Assembly: GCA_026928325.1 (NCBI GenBank)
Contig: JAIXKS010000047.1
Location: forward strand, 1 to 52,190
Direction: 5' to 3'
Length of the DNA: 52,190 bases
From: Chitinophagales bacterium
GTDB taxonomy: Bacteria; Bacteroidota; Bacteroidia; Chitinophagales; Saprospiraceae
Of this stretch, positions 9,601-17,900 are shown piece after piece. Position 1 is the stretch's first letter. The number at the start of each line of letters is the position of its first letter. The notes under the pieces were generated by a model. It made no database searches, was not told where the DNA came from, and saw nothing but the letters and a program-made list of their open reading frames with translations. The translations under genes were made by a program, and so were the position numbers.

Positions 9601-9805
9601 GATTAATCTCTTCGCCAATCAACGCCGTGATCCTTTCTGCAACGCCACCTTCACTACTGACCTTCCATATATCACCTTCAAAAGAAAAATATACGGTACG
9701 CCCGTCCGGACTTAAACCCGGTTTTGAATTGATAAATATCTCGTTTTGAGCTTGAAGATTCAGGATGGTTAGGCATAACCATAGAGTAGCTAATATTAAT
9801 CGCAT
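6662..9805 (-). CDS. tricorn-like S41 peptidase
   Basis: The 1047-residue protein starts with a Sec signal peptide (MRLILATLWLCLTILNLQAQ). The N-terminal half consists of PD40-type beta-propeller blades (repeated SPDGKxxAF/YF motifs, for example at about 32-60, 315-330 and 480-495). A tricorn C1 helical region follows near 700-760, then a PDZ domain near 770-850 (INGKKITKQ), and an S41 peptidase core with the catalytic region NQYSLSDAEVTAAGF from residue 948 (probable nucleophile Ser in SLSD). Tricorn enzymes degrade peptides fed through the propeller; here export suggests periplasmic or outer-surface peptide digestion. A Lys/Ala-rich linker sits near 540-560. The gene is monocistronic and flanked by MITE copies A and B in the same orientation. 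Confidence 0.93.
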   Translation of the reverse strand: MRLILATLWLCLTILNLQAQNEIFINSKPGLSPDGRTVYFSFEGDIWKVSSEGGVAERITALIGEEINPRVSPDGKWLAFSSNQYGNFDVFVMSLEGGTIQQLTYHTGKDEMENWCWDSNTVLFTSDRSNGFASYSVKISGDTPVRLFKNYFNTTVGITQSPDGSYIFTNSSEGAWQLYRKYYKGENNSDLLAYNPKTKTFKQYTNYLGEDFHPSTDINGNIYFVSDEENGEYNLYRIQQNQKQALTHFDASIKHPFVAAQGNKVVFVKDYQIYIYDVYANQSRPISIKIAKNQLLSKAKHYDTTGEISYFDISPDGKKIAFVSRGIIFVSDIKGKFTRQITDGTERAMEVKWLKDNKTILYNQTWQGYQNWFSMVADGKGQPKQHTSELRNNRDITINTAYTAAVYHSGRDEVRILDLEQMTSKTIVQDEIWAFQNSIPSFSPDDNYVLFSARRNFEKDIFIHDIKHNKTINLTHTDISENDPVWSPDGKYIYFSSDRTSPSYPLGNQQSNIFRMALDWFDQPYKSSEFDKLFTEEAEAKEAKSDASSDKAANKKKAAIDISINPVGMLERIERITDRYGFQFDPQVFATNDKNLLFFNARQNSDTVQLYRTVFEQFEKPATTRIFSKRADLFVQNKKDIYFLSNNHLYKLEGEKTQAEKIQIQYNFEKNLNDEFQQMFYETWAGVEENFYDTQFHGKNWVAIKNKYAAFLPGITNRSDFRTLLNDMLGELNASHLGFNSNGNEESKPLSYITHETGILFKEDNPYIVDKILRKSPAYHKNIDIKPGDKLISVNGKKITKQTNRYALFTSPRFMSEMTLEFERKGQIIKTLIHPYDMGAHKTLLYDDWIFTNRQHVDEWSNNTIAYVYMKNMGLGSLDQFLLDMVEQESKKKGLILDLRYNTGGNVHDKVLNFLAQRPYLQWKYREGAFTLQPNFAPASKPIVLIINQYSLSDAEVTAAGFKALKLGKVIGTETYRWIIFTSAKRLVDGSSYRLPAWGVYTLDGIDLEKTGIKPDIYIKNTFKDLLEDQDPQLKNAVEEILMQIKQ

Positions 9806-9840
9806 AAAATCTAAATTTTGAAATGATAAGACTTATGTTG

Positions 9841-9848
9841 CAAAATTA
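9841..9848 (-). promoter_or_regulatory. promoter -7 box of the tricorn-like gene
   Basis: On the minus strand this reads TAATTTTG, a full match to TAnnTTTG, 35 bases upstream of the start codon. No standard -33 element is clear. Confidence 0.5.
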
Positions 9849-10064
9849 TACTTTTATGAGGAAACCATTACTTTTATCCGTCTAAAGTTTAGCGTAAATA
9901 GTCTGGATTGAATATTTTTACTACTATGATTAGATGATTTAGGATTTTGGTATGCAGGTTTAGCATTTCTAATAATAAAATTGATGCGTGTTTTGCCATA
10001 TCTTCAAAAATTAGATGGTTGAGGATGTGTTATTTTCTAAGGAATTGCCTTGATGTTCTGGCTA

Positions 10065-10171
10065 GTACCCTGTCCATAAAAAGACTTAAATCATAATGGA
10101 AGTTATTTTTTTAACGATGAGATTTGAAAAAAGAACGACATTTCATTAAACTTCTTTTGTGGACAGAGCAC
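10065..10171 (+). mobile_element. MITE-like element, copy B (short form)
   Basis: 107 bases, ends GTACCCTGTCC and GGACAGAGCAC. Eight differences from copy A by eye. Lies in the divergent gap between the tricorn-like gene and the DUF721 gene, a 477-base gap that otherwise holds only the two promoters. Confidence 0.8.
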
Positions 10172-10233
10172 TTGGTTTGGGGTTACTTGCGCTCACAACC
10201 ATAAAAAAAATATGGTAATTAGTGGAATTTTAC

Positions 10234-10241
10234 TAGTTTTG
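10234..10241 (+). promoter_or_regulatory. promoter -7 box of the DUF721 gene
   Basis: TAGTTTTG is a full match to TAnnTTTG, 41 bases before the TTG start at 10283. No clear -33 element. Confidence 0.5.
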
Positions 10242-10282
10242 TCATTGTTTAATCAATTATAACCGGAAGTGACTTAATTATT

Positions 10283-10576
10283 TTGGGAAGACATAACGAT
10301 AAAAATATCAAGGAAGTACTCGGTGCCTATCTCGCGAGTAACAAACGGGTGGCTAAAGGATATTATACGTCACATATTAGTGATGTGTGGAAGGAAATGA
10401 TGGGACCTACTATTGCTGGTTATACCTCCAAAATTATGTTTCGGGATGGTGTACTCAAGATTTATTTAGAATCTTCAGCATTAAAAAAGGAGTTATCCAT
10501 GTCGAAAGAAAAGATTATTAAGCTACTTAATGAAGCCTTAGGCCATGAAGTGGTGCTTTCTGTTGAGCTCTTTTAG
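10283..10576 (+). CDS. DUF721 / DciA-like protein
   Basis: A 97-residue protein of the DUF721 family: a basic N-terminus, then the core VWKEMMGPTIAGYTSKIMFRDGVLKIYLESSALKKELSM, with the conserved W, G and LxVxxxSxxxxxEL pattern. DciA, the characterised relative, loads or regulates the replicative helicase in bacteria without DnaC; the KH-like fold core is what is seen here. It starts with TTG; no in-frame ATG or GTG lies close upstream after the stop. It converges with the holin-X-like gene, whose stop is only seven bases away. The family call is firm; the helicase role is by homology. Confidence 0.82.
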   Translation: MGRHNDKNIKEVLGAYLASNKRVAKGYYTSHISDVWKEMMGPTIAGYTSKIMFRDGVLKIYLESSALKKELSMSKEKIIKLLNEALGHEVVLSVELF

Positions 10577-10583
10577 AGCAATC

Positions 10584-11054
10584 CTATATTTGTTTATTAA
10601 TAAAAGCTTTGATTTTCTCTGAAATTGTGATTTGTCCCCATTTCGATAGGATCAAGGTTAAAATGCCGAAAATCGCTGCTGAAATTAAGAAACCGTAGTA
10701 TGGATGACCCAAAAGTTCTCCTAAATAAATCGATAAAGCAATCGTTAAAAATAAAAATACGATAATAAGCAATATCACCATAATCAATACGTAAACCAAA
10801 GACGATAGTACATGCGCCAATTTTTGAACAATCGTAGTTGCTAAATCATGAATTTGTTTACGGGCATATCCGGTCACTTCTCCTGCGAGATCATCGATTT
10901 GTTCAAGCATTAGAAATTTCACGGAAGAGTATAACGAGGTTTTAAAAGAATCGGAACTATCGACGCCCTGTTTTTCATTGATACGCCGTTCTAATTCGTC
11001 GATTAACCTCAGTAAAAGTACCTTGATAATATTTGTCCACTTTGAAAAATTCAT
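10584..11054 (-). CDS. holin-X-like membrane protein (phage holin family)
   Basis: From the ATG at 11054 the protein has 156 residues. An amphipathic helical N-terminal half (about 1-80) is followed by two strong membrane segments (about 85-112 and 120-142), then a basic tail. This matches the Phage_holin_3_6/Actinobacterial holin-X family, which in Bacteroidota is a common chromosomal membrane protein with no shown lysis role. The longer ORF to 11099 is rejected because a promoter-like box overlaps that segment. No phage genes are nearby, so a prophage holin is unlikely. Confidence 0.75.
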   Translation of the reverse strand: MNFSKWTNIIKVLLLRLIDELERRINEKQGVDSSDSFKTSLYSSVKFLMLEQIDDLAGEVTGYARKQIHDLATTIVQKLAHVLSSLVYVLIMVILLIIVFLFLTIALSIYLGELLGHPYYGFLISAAIFGILTLILSKWGQITISEKIKAFINKQI

Positions 11055-11084
11055 GTCATACGAAATATAATATATCATACGGTG

Positions 11085-11092
11085 CAAACATT
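11085..11092 (-). promoter_or_regulatory. promoter -7 box of the holin-X-like gene
   Basis: Minus strand AATGTTTG, 7/8 match to TAnnTTTG, about 30 bases before the ATG at 11054. It supports the shorter start. Confidence 0.35.
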
Positions 11093-11237
11093 GTACCATA
11101 TACTTGTTTTCTTCTTTTTTGTAGTATGAATTCTCAAAAAAGAAACGTGAATGAAATAATAGGCAAGCTTGTGAAAAGGTGAAAATATATGCGTTGTTTT
11201 TTTTGATGAAATATGTACCTTTACTTTCTTTTTGTGA

Positions 11238-12056
11238 ATGGACGTGTTCTTTTCAAGTATTTTAAAAAAGACGGTTATGTTGCGATTCTGGATATTTTGT
11301 ATAGTAAGTTGCTTTGTTTTACAACAGGGAAGGTCACAAGTTCCATGTGATATTACGAATCATTATGCGGATTTTATCCAAATTAAGCGTCATGATGACG
11401 GCCGGCGAAAATTTATTTCCAAGCAAGTTTTTAAACCTATACAAGCTCAATGTTTTTCAGACTTGGTCAGTGATAACACGATGTTTATATACTATCTTGT
11501 TTCCGGATTTACATCAGATGCCAATCATGAGGCTTTGATGGAAATCACTGACGACGCAGCATTGCAACAGGTGTATTTTGCAGATTTGAGCGTTGATACG
11601 ATGTTCAACACCATCATGAAAACTTGGGTAGAAAAAACAATAGACCGCAGTTTGCCTAAGGATACGATCTCGATGGATGCATTGATGAATGTAGCCGTTA
11701 AGTTTTTTTCAGTAATTCGAGTAATGGACGATGGCACATTTATAGGCAAAGTAGGTGCGGGCTTGTACGATATCAAAAAAACTTTATCTAGGCGTGCGCC
11801 CTTTCTTGAAGCTTTTGTATGGACATCCATCTCGGCAAATCAGGATAATCAAGCATATCCATTGAATGAGGAATTTAATAAAGCCATTCAAGCATTATAT
11901 AAAATAGAGTTGGGTGTTGACCCGACAGAAAGGGTGTTTAGAGCTCAAGGTGCCATGTATTTTATCATGAAGGACAATGTTCATTTACGGGATATGCTCA
12001 AGGATGAGTACAAGAAACATGAGAAGTTTTTGCCTTTTGTATTGGTAAGTGACTGA
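11238..12056 (+). CDS. secreted protein of unknown function
   Basis: The reading frame has 272 residues. A second in-frame ATG at 11277 gives MLRFWIFCIVSCFVLQQG, a clean signal peptide ending around GRSQ, and may be the true start. The mature part is a single helical-looking domain with scattered aromatic residues, two Cys (PCDI and AQCF) and no known motif that I recognise. TACCTTTA at 11216-11223 is a weak promoter candidate. It is monocistronic and converges with the PD40-OmpA gene. I assign no function; an envelope or secreted protein is all that the sequence supports. Confidence 0.75.
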   Translation: MDVFFSSILKKTVMLRFWIFCIVSCFVLQQGRSQVPCDITNHYADFIQIKRHDDGRRKFISKQVFKPIQAQCFSDLVSDNTMFIYYLVSGFTSDANHEALMEITDDAALQQVYFADLSVDTMFNTIMKTWVEKTIDRSLPKDTISMDALMNVAVKFFSVIRVMDDGTFIGKVGAGLYDIKKTLSRRAPFLEAFVWTSISANQDNQAYPLNEEFNKAIQALYKIELGVDPTERVFRAQGAMYFIMKDNVHLRDMLKDEYKKHEKFLPFVLVSD

Positions 12057-12247
12057 CGTGCTATCAGCAAAGATGTGTAAATCTCAAATATTCCAAGATT
12101 GCAGAGGTTTTGTTGTCGAAAAGCATGGTAATATCACGCTCGTCTAACTTTAGCCTCGAAAATATGCACTATTGTCGATGAAGCAATCATTTTTGTGAAA
12201 ATGCAATAGTTGTTGCTTATAGGCAACGAACGGACAAAAACAATTTT

Positions 12248-13993
12248 CTAATTTTCTAGAATAATGATTTCTGTTCGCCGATTGTATTTATGCTGTTCTT
12301 CTGTACAAGGGACATTGTCCTTGCAGTGGTTTCTAAGTTTGGATTCACCATATCCTCGTATTTCTATACGATTTTCGTCGATACCTTTCGATGTTAAAAA
12401 ATCCCTTACGGCATTAGCTCGATGGATACTTAATTGAAGATTGTAATCGGCGGTACCTCGACTGTCCGTGTGTGCATCGATTTTGATGCGCATTTTAAGA
12501 TTGCTCAACATCGATTTATATAAAGCTGTAAGTTCTGGTGTAAATACTGTATCAATACTGCTGCTGTTGTATCCAAAATAGATATTGTCAAGGATGACCA
12601 TATCACCAGATCGTTTATTTTCAAATAGATCATCGCTATTAGTGATGTCTTCTTCTTCGATATCCTTAGGGATTTCTATATCTTCTTCTGGCTCTAACAC
12701 GATGTTAACATGATTTCCATGGGATAAGAAATCGTATATAAAATTAAGCGTGCTGTATCCATCTGCAGAGAAATTGATCAAAAATTTCTGACTTTTTTTG
12801 ATTTGAAATGTGGCTACACCATCATTTTTCGTATATAATGGTGGAAAGGCATGGCCTTTTTTTGGCGAAAGTTTAAGGATTAATTCTCCCGGATCTTTGC
12901 CTGAAAGCATATCAATGTTATAGCTGGACATCGAAAAGTTGTTGACATCAATGCTAAGCGGCGTTAGGGTAACGGCCACATTGGGCATCGGCTCTAGGCT
13001 TAGTTTGTCCATAACTCTTACTTGTGCCGTCACCATCTCAGATTTGTCTTGCCCAAAAATAGGGATATCCGATTCAAATCGATAGATGTCATCATTGCCT
13101 TGACCACCTTGTCGATTACTTGCAAAATACCCCGAACGTAGATTTTCTCTAACGATAAGTCCGAGGTCATCAAATGCGGTGTTGAATGGCTTTGGCAACA
13201 ATTCAGGAGCAGACCACATCCCATTTTCTAGTTTGGATACATACATGTCAAGCCCGCCAAATCCACTGGGTCTCGAGGAGGCGAAAACCAAAAGACTATC
13301 ATTGATCAAATTGGGGAAAACTTCGTTGTCTATTGAATTTACTAGAGTTCCAAGATTGGTAATACTTGTCCATGTAGTGCCGTCGAGATAAGCTGCATAC
13401 AAATCCATTTTGCCGTGGCCTCCCGGTTGATTTGATGAGAAAATCATCATTTGGCCATTTTGCGAAAGCGTAGGATGACAAACAGAATAATTGTCAATAT
13501 TGATATTGATCGGTTCTGCTGAAGGATTGGATAAATTGAGGTCTGCTGTAAAAATTCTAAGGTAAAAAGTATCTACTTCTACACCCTTACGGTTTCGTTT
13601 TTCTCTATGCGATCTCGTAAAAAACATGACATTTCTTTGGAGGTCATAACTCATGGGACCTTCGTGAAACTCTGAATTGATTTTTTTGTGATAAGGCTTC
13701 ATTTCCATTAAAGAATTATCGAGATTAACTTCAGAAGCACCCAATTGGAAGAAAGACTGATCAATCGATTTATCAAATATTTTTCCTTTAGACTCCGTAT
13801 AGACAAAGGCTATTTTGTTTCCGATAAAGGCAGGAGAAGATTCCATATTGGCTGTATTGACGGCATCTTCATTGTAGATTTTTACGGTCTTTATGGCATC
13901 TTTATTGACTATTTCCTTGGTAGAACCTTGCGCAGTCATCGCGCCAAGACCCAAAAATGAACATGTTACTGTATATAAAAGCTGTTTGTACAT
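12248..13993 (-). CDS. PD40-repeat OmpA-family protein (PorE/SprE-like partner)
   Basis: The 581-residue protein has a signal peptide (MYKQLLYTVTCSFLGLGAMTAQ). PD40/WD40-like propeller blades with the motif SSNQPGGHGKMDLY or SSRPSGFGGLDMYVSK span about 60-310. A carboxypeptidase-regulatory-like beta domain with an EEDIEIP acidic linker follows (about 320-460). The C-terminal OmpA domain (from about 475: FGYNSSSID, IDAHTDSRGTADYNLQLSIHRANAVRDFL, RIEIRGYGE, NRRTEI) binds peptidoglycan. Such proteins anchor T9SS-linked outer-membrane assemblies to the cell wall. Its start overlaps the PorP/SprF stop by one base (TAATG), and it is the last gene of the adhesin-PorP-OmpA operon. A specific PorE equivalence is not claimed. 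Confidence 0.9.
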   Translation of the reverse strand: MYKQLLYTVTCSFLGLGAMTAQGSTKEIVNKDAIKTVKIYNEDAVNTANMESSPAFIGNKIAFVYTESKGKIFDKSIDQSFFQLGASEVNLDNSLMEMKPYHKKINSEFHEGPMSYDLQRNVMFFTRSHREKRNRKGVEVDTFYLRIFTADLNLSNPSAEPININIDNYSVCHPTLSQNGQMMIFSSNQPGGHGKMDLYAAYLDGTTWTSITNLGTLVNSIDNEVFPNLINDSLLVFASSRPSGFGGLDMYVSKLENGMWSAPELLPKPFNTAFDDLGLIVRENLRSGYFASNRQGGQGNDDIYRFESDIPIFGQDKSEMVTAQVRVMDKLSLEPMPNVAVTLTPLSIDVNNFSMSSYNIDMLSGKDPGELILKLSPKKGHAFPPLYTKNDGVATFQIKKSQKFLINFSADGYSTLNFIYDFLSHGNHVNIVLEPEEDIEIPKDIEEEDITNSDDLFENKRSGDMVILDNIYFGYNSSSIDTVFTPELTALYKSMLSNLKMRIKIDAHTDSRGTADYNLQLSIHRANAVRDFLTSKGIDENRIEIRGYGESKLRNHCKDNVPCTEEQHKYNRRTEIIILEN

Positions 13994-14946
13994 TAGAAAT
14001 ATCTTGGATTGATAATGACGGATTTTATTTTTTTAGGTATCATATTATAGGTGAGAATCACTTCTAGGCTACCATTACTCGCTGTTCTTAACTTTGAAAG
14101 GCCTATATCGTACGCAAAGCCCATCATGATTTGTTCTGACAGTTGATAGCTAAAAATGAGGTCGATAGATTCACCTAAGTCTCCTTGGGTGCCTCCGGTA
14201 CGATAGGTAAGCCCGGCCGAATACGTGTTTTTGATGGTTAATGAACCATTTAAATCGATGCCAAAAGGCGTGTTTTCCGCAGCTCTAAAAAGTAGTTGAG
14301 GTGTAAGTCTAAGATCATTATTGATAATGAAAGTACCTCCAGTCATCAAAAAAAGATGTCTTACTTCTGTGGAAAAGAGATTGTTTTTGTCAAAATCAAT
14401 GTCCGCTTTGATCATTCTAGGTACTGACGCTCCAATAAAAAAGGTATTGGTGTTATAATAAACGCCAAATCCTGCATTGATGAGATTGATGGATTGAATA
14501 GTCTGCGGAATGGATGGATCAATCGTGATATCTTGTATCGCAAATAGGCGGCTATCAGTATAATCTTGCTTATAATTTCTTCCAGACACATTCATACCCA
14601 TGCTCAATGTTCCATCACCCAGCAAAAACTTATAAGCATACATCAATTCATAAGTGATTTTTTCGGTTATACCAATGGTTTGTCTTTCGAAATTAACAGC
14701 GAGACCGATTCTATTTCCGATTCTCGGTAAATTGACATTGAAGACCTGAGCCTTGGGAGCGCCTGGAAATCCATTCCATTGATCGCGGTACAAAAGTGAA
14801 GCTGAAAGATAAGATTCATTCCCTGAAAATGCCGGATTTAAGGCGAGCTTGTTGTACATAAACTGGGTGTACATCTGTTGCTGTTGGCCATTGGCTGCCA
14901 AGCCTAAACCCAAACAAAAGAGCAATAATACTACTATTCTTCTCAT
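13993..14946 (-). CDS. PorP/SprF family type IX secretion membrane protein
   Basis: The 317-residue protein has a signal peptide and the diagnostic N-terminal motif QQQMYTQFMYNKLALNPAFSGN, followed by SLLYRDQWNGFPGAPKAQ and repeated beta strands that end in aromatic residues, as in an outer-membrane barrel. SprF-type proteins are needed for T9SS export and cell-surface attachment of the giant type B cargo encoded beside them. Here the cargo is the 2106-residue protein: the PorP start overlaps its stop by four bases (ATGA). Family and operon are clear from sequence; the cargo pairing is inference from the SprB/SprF precedent. Confidence 0.94.
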   Translation of the reverse strand: MRRIVVLLLFCLGLGLAANGQQQQMYTQFMYNKLALNPAFSGNESYLSASLLYRDQWNGFPGAPKAQVFNVNLPRIGNRIGLAVNFERQTIGITEKITYELMYAYKFLLGDGTLSMGMNVSGRNYKQDYTDSRLFAIQDITIDPSIPQTIQSINLINAGFGVYYNTNTFFIGASVPRMIKADIDFDKNNLFSTEVRHLFLMTGGTFIINNDLRLTPQLLFRAAENTPFGIDLNGSLTIKNTYSAGLTYRTGGTQGDLGESIDLIFSYQLSEQIMMGFAYDIGLSKLRTASNGSLEVILTYNMIPKKIKSVIINPRYF

Positions 14947-17900
14947 CGTTGCAAAATTAAAAATCCATTGATAGGTTTGCTGTTATCTCCTAATTCGACC
15001 ACATAAAAGTATGTGCCTGCAGGAAGAGGCGAACTTCCATAATTTCCAGACCAATCATTCTTGTATTGTTTCGCTGAATATACTTCTACGCCCCATTCAT
15101 TAAAGACAGTCACTCGATTATTAGGGAATTTTCCGGTTTCTAAACAAGGAATGATGAAATAATCGTTGATACCATCGTTATTTGGTGTAAAAATAGTGGG
15201 TACGAGACATTCGATATCTTCATCAAAGGTGATATACACCGTGGCTTCACTACATAAGAAATCACAGAATGAAGCGCAAACTCGATATGTAAAGGATACC
15301 GCTTTTATGGAACGAACATCTGGCGTGAAAACGATATGCTGACCATCGACTTTAACGCTGCCATAATCAGGTTGCTTGATTATCGTAATTTGACTTTCGG
15401 CCGGGAATAGGTCATTAGCTAATACTTGAAACAATTGTTGACTTCCATACTGAATATGGTAGTAGTCATCTTCAGCATCGGGTTCAAATTCCGCATAAAT
15501 GCGAACTGTATCTCGACTAAACTCCGGACATCCATTGACGGAGTAATCTAGATAAATGACGTTATTTCCAGGAGACAGCCCGGATATGTTCGGCGAAATG
15601 GCGTGAATATCATCAATAATGATTTCTGGGCGCGACGCTGTCCATTTGATATCCACTTGAGGAGGACCGTGTAGTGCTATCAATCGAGCATTTTCTCCTG
15701 GACAAACAATGATATTTTTTTCTACGGCTGTGGCTTTTAGATCCGGTGGTGTGTTGATGTTGAGTACCAAATTGTCCGAAGGAAGCGAATGACACCCACC
15801 AACGGTTGCCTGGATACTGAGGAAAAAAGTTCCTGGCCCTAGATCCATAATGTTGGGTATTGTTTGACAAGCATTTTTGCCTTGCGCTAGGATTTGCTGA
15901 TCGATGACATCTAAAATGGTGTAGGTCGCATCTGGAGTCAACGTACTGTTTTGAATACAGACTTCTAGCGTTGCATCTTGAGTGCCGCAAATAGTGAACG
16001 TATCATCATTAGATTGAGGCGTTTTAATTTCGTCTCTCACAGATATATTAACCTGCTGTGCTGGTAAGGATTTACATCCGTTTATTTCAGCAACTACGGT
16101 ATAAAGTCCACTATTGATTTTTGTACTCGAAGGAATTATCCAAGAATCTCCTGCAAAATCCGTGTTGTTAGGTCCTGACCAATGATAATTTACACCTTCC
16201 GCTTCTTGCACTTTCAAGAAGATAGAATCACCGTAACATACTAGAGCATTGAAATCAATAACCGGTGTCGATGGTTTCTTTCGGATCGTTAGTTGAATAG
16301 CAGGTGAGAAGGAAGATATACAGCCCGATCCGTTTATCCTTACGGAATAGCTACCTGCATAAGAACTGTTGATATCAGGTATATTGAGAAAGCTATTATT
16401 TAAGACGAGTGTCCCTTTAGGTGTACTCCATTCGTAAACAGCACCACTGATGGCACCGGACACTTCTAATTTAATGCTGTCTCCTTCACAAAATGAATCG
16501 GGCGCAATGATTGTCGGTGTTTCTGGCGTGATATTAAATTCTAAATCTATGCTATAAGGTTCGGATGGGCATTTCCCATTATATACAACGAGCGTGTACT
16601 TGCCATTTTTTTGAATAGAAAGGTCAGTAACATAAGCATGTTTATCATTAGAATTAAAGTTATCAGGTCCTGTCCATTGGTATTTATATTGATCAGAGTT
16701 TGGAAACACAGATGGCAATAATCTTATTGTATCGCTATTTTTAAGACAAGGAAGCTCGTCCGAACTAAGGGCTGTGATTTCAGGAACGGCAATAAGAGAT
16801 ACCGTCGTATTGGCGTTGTTTTTACAACCTGTCGGTGTTGTGATGGTCACCGAATAATCTCCAGGTATTCCCGGGATGATCGGGTTGTAAACATCGGGTA
16901 TATTGCTGACAGGTCCAGACCATTTGTAGGTGACATTGGGTACAAAAGTAGCTTGCAACGTTACGCTGTCTCCTTGACATACTGGTCCTGAATTAATAAC
17001 GCCGATTTGAAGGATGGCATCAACTCCTACAAATTTAACACTAGATTGTGGCGAGGTACAATTGCCTTTAAATGCCGTGACCGTCCAATCTCCTTGTAGC
17101 GAAGTTTGTGCATTTGGAATGATGAGGCTATTATCTTGTGTGGTCGTAAATAGAACACCATTTTTATACCATTCATATTTCTCCGCTCCAGGGGATTGCG
17201 TTGCTATCAAAGAAAAAACTTCTCCTTCGCAGATGATGTCAAGTCCAGTAATAATCGGTGTTGCGGGCGATTCGAGTATGGTCACTCTCGTGATGGCTGT
17301 ATCTGAAACACAAGTTCCATTTTTTACAATCAACAGATAATCTCCCGCATGATCCTCATTGATATTTTTGATTGGTGGCGGATTTGAACCTGTGGCTGTA
17401 TATCCTCCAGGACCTGTCCATTCGTAGGTGTATTTTGGGTTGTTGGTCGTGCTGGATAGCACGATTTGTCCACCTTCACATGGAGATTGAAATATATCTT
17501 TGACTACCGCTTGAGGGATTTCTTCAACGGTGATTTTCAATAATGGCGAAGGATTCGAACTACAATCCGGATTACGGGCGATCATATAGTAAAAATGCGG
17601 ACCCGATATCGCCGGCGTTATGACTAAGTCAGGATTTCGAGTGGTTCCTAGTAGAACACCAGTTGGGTAAATACCTTCAAACCAATCATAAAAAACGTCT
17701 CCATTATAAGCTGTACCCGACAAAATAACTTCCGTGCCGGTACAAACCGTAGCTAATGACGTCGAGATTTCAGGGTTGGTCAATGGCTTGACATTGACGA
17801 GAACAGAACCTACTGCAGTACACCCGTTAAAACCGGTCACAGTCAGCGTGTACGTTCCATTGAATCGTTCATCGGGATTAGGAATGACTGGATTTTCCGT

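Noticed and set aside
10584-11054. Prophage holin
   Set aside because: No phage genes are nearby and holin-X-like proteins are common chromosomal membrane proteins in this phylum.
12195-12232. Terminator between the 272-residue protein and the OmpA gene
   Set aside because: GTTGC/GCAAC stem is short and no T-tract follows on either strand.
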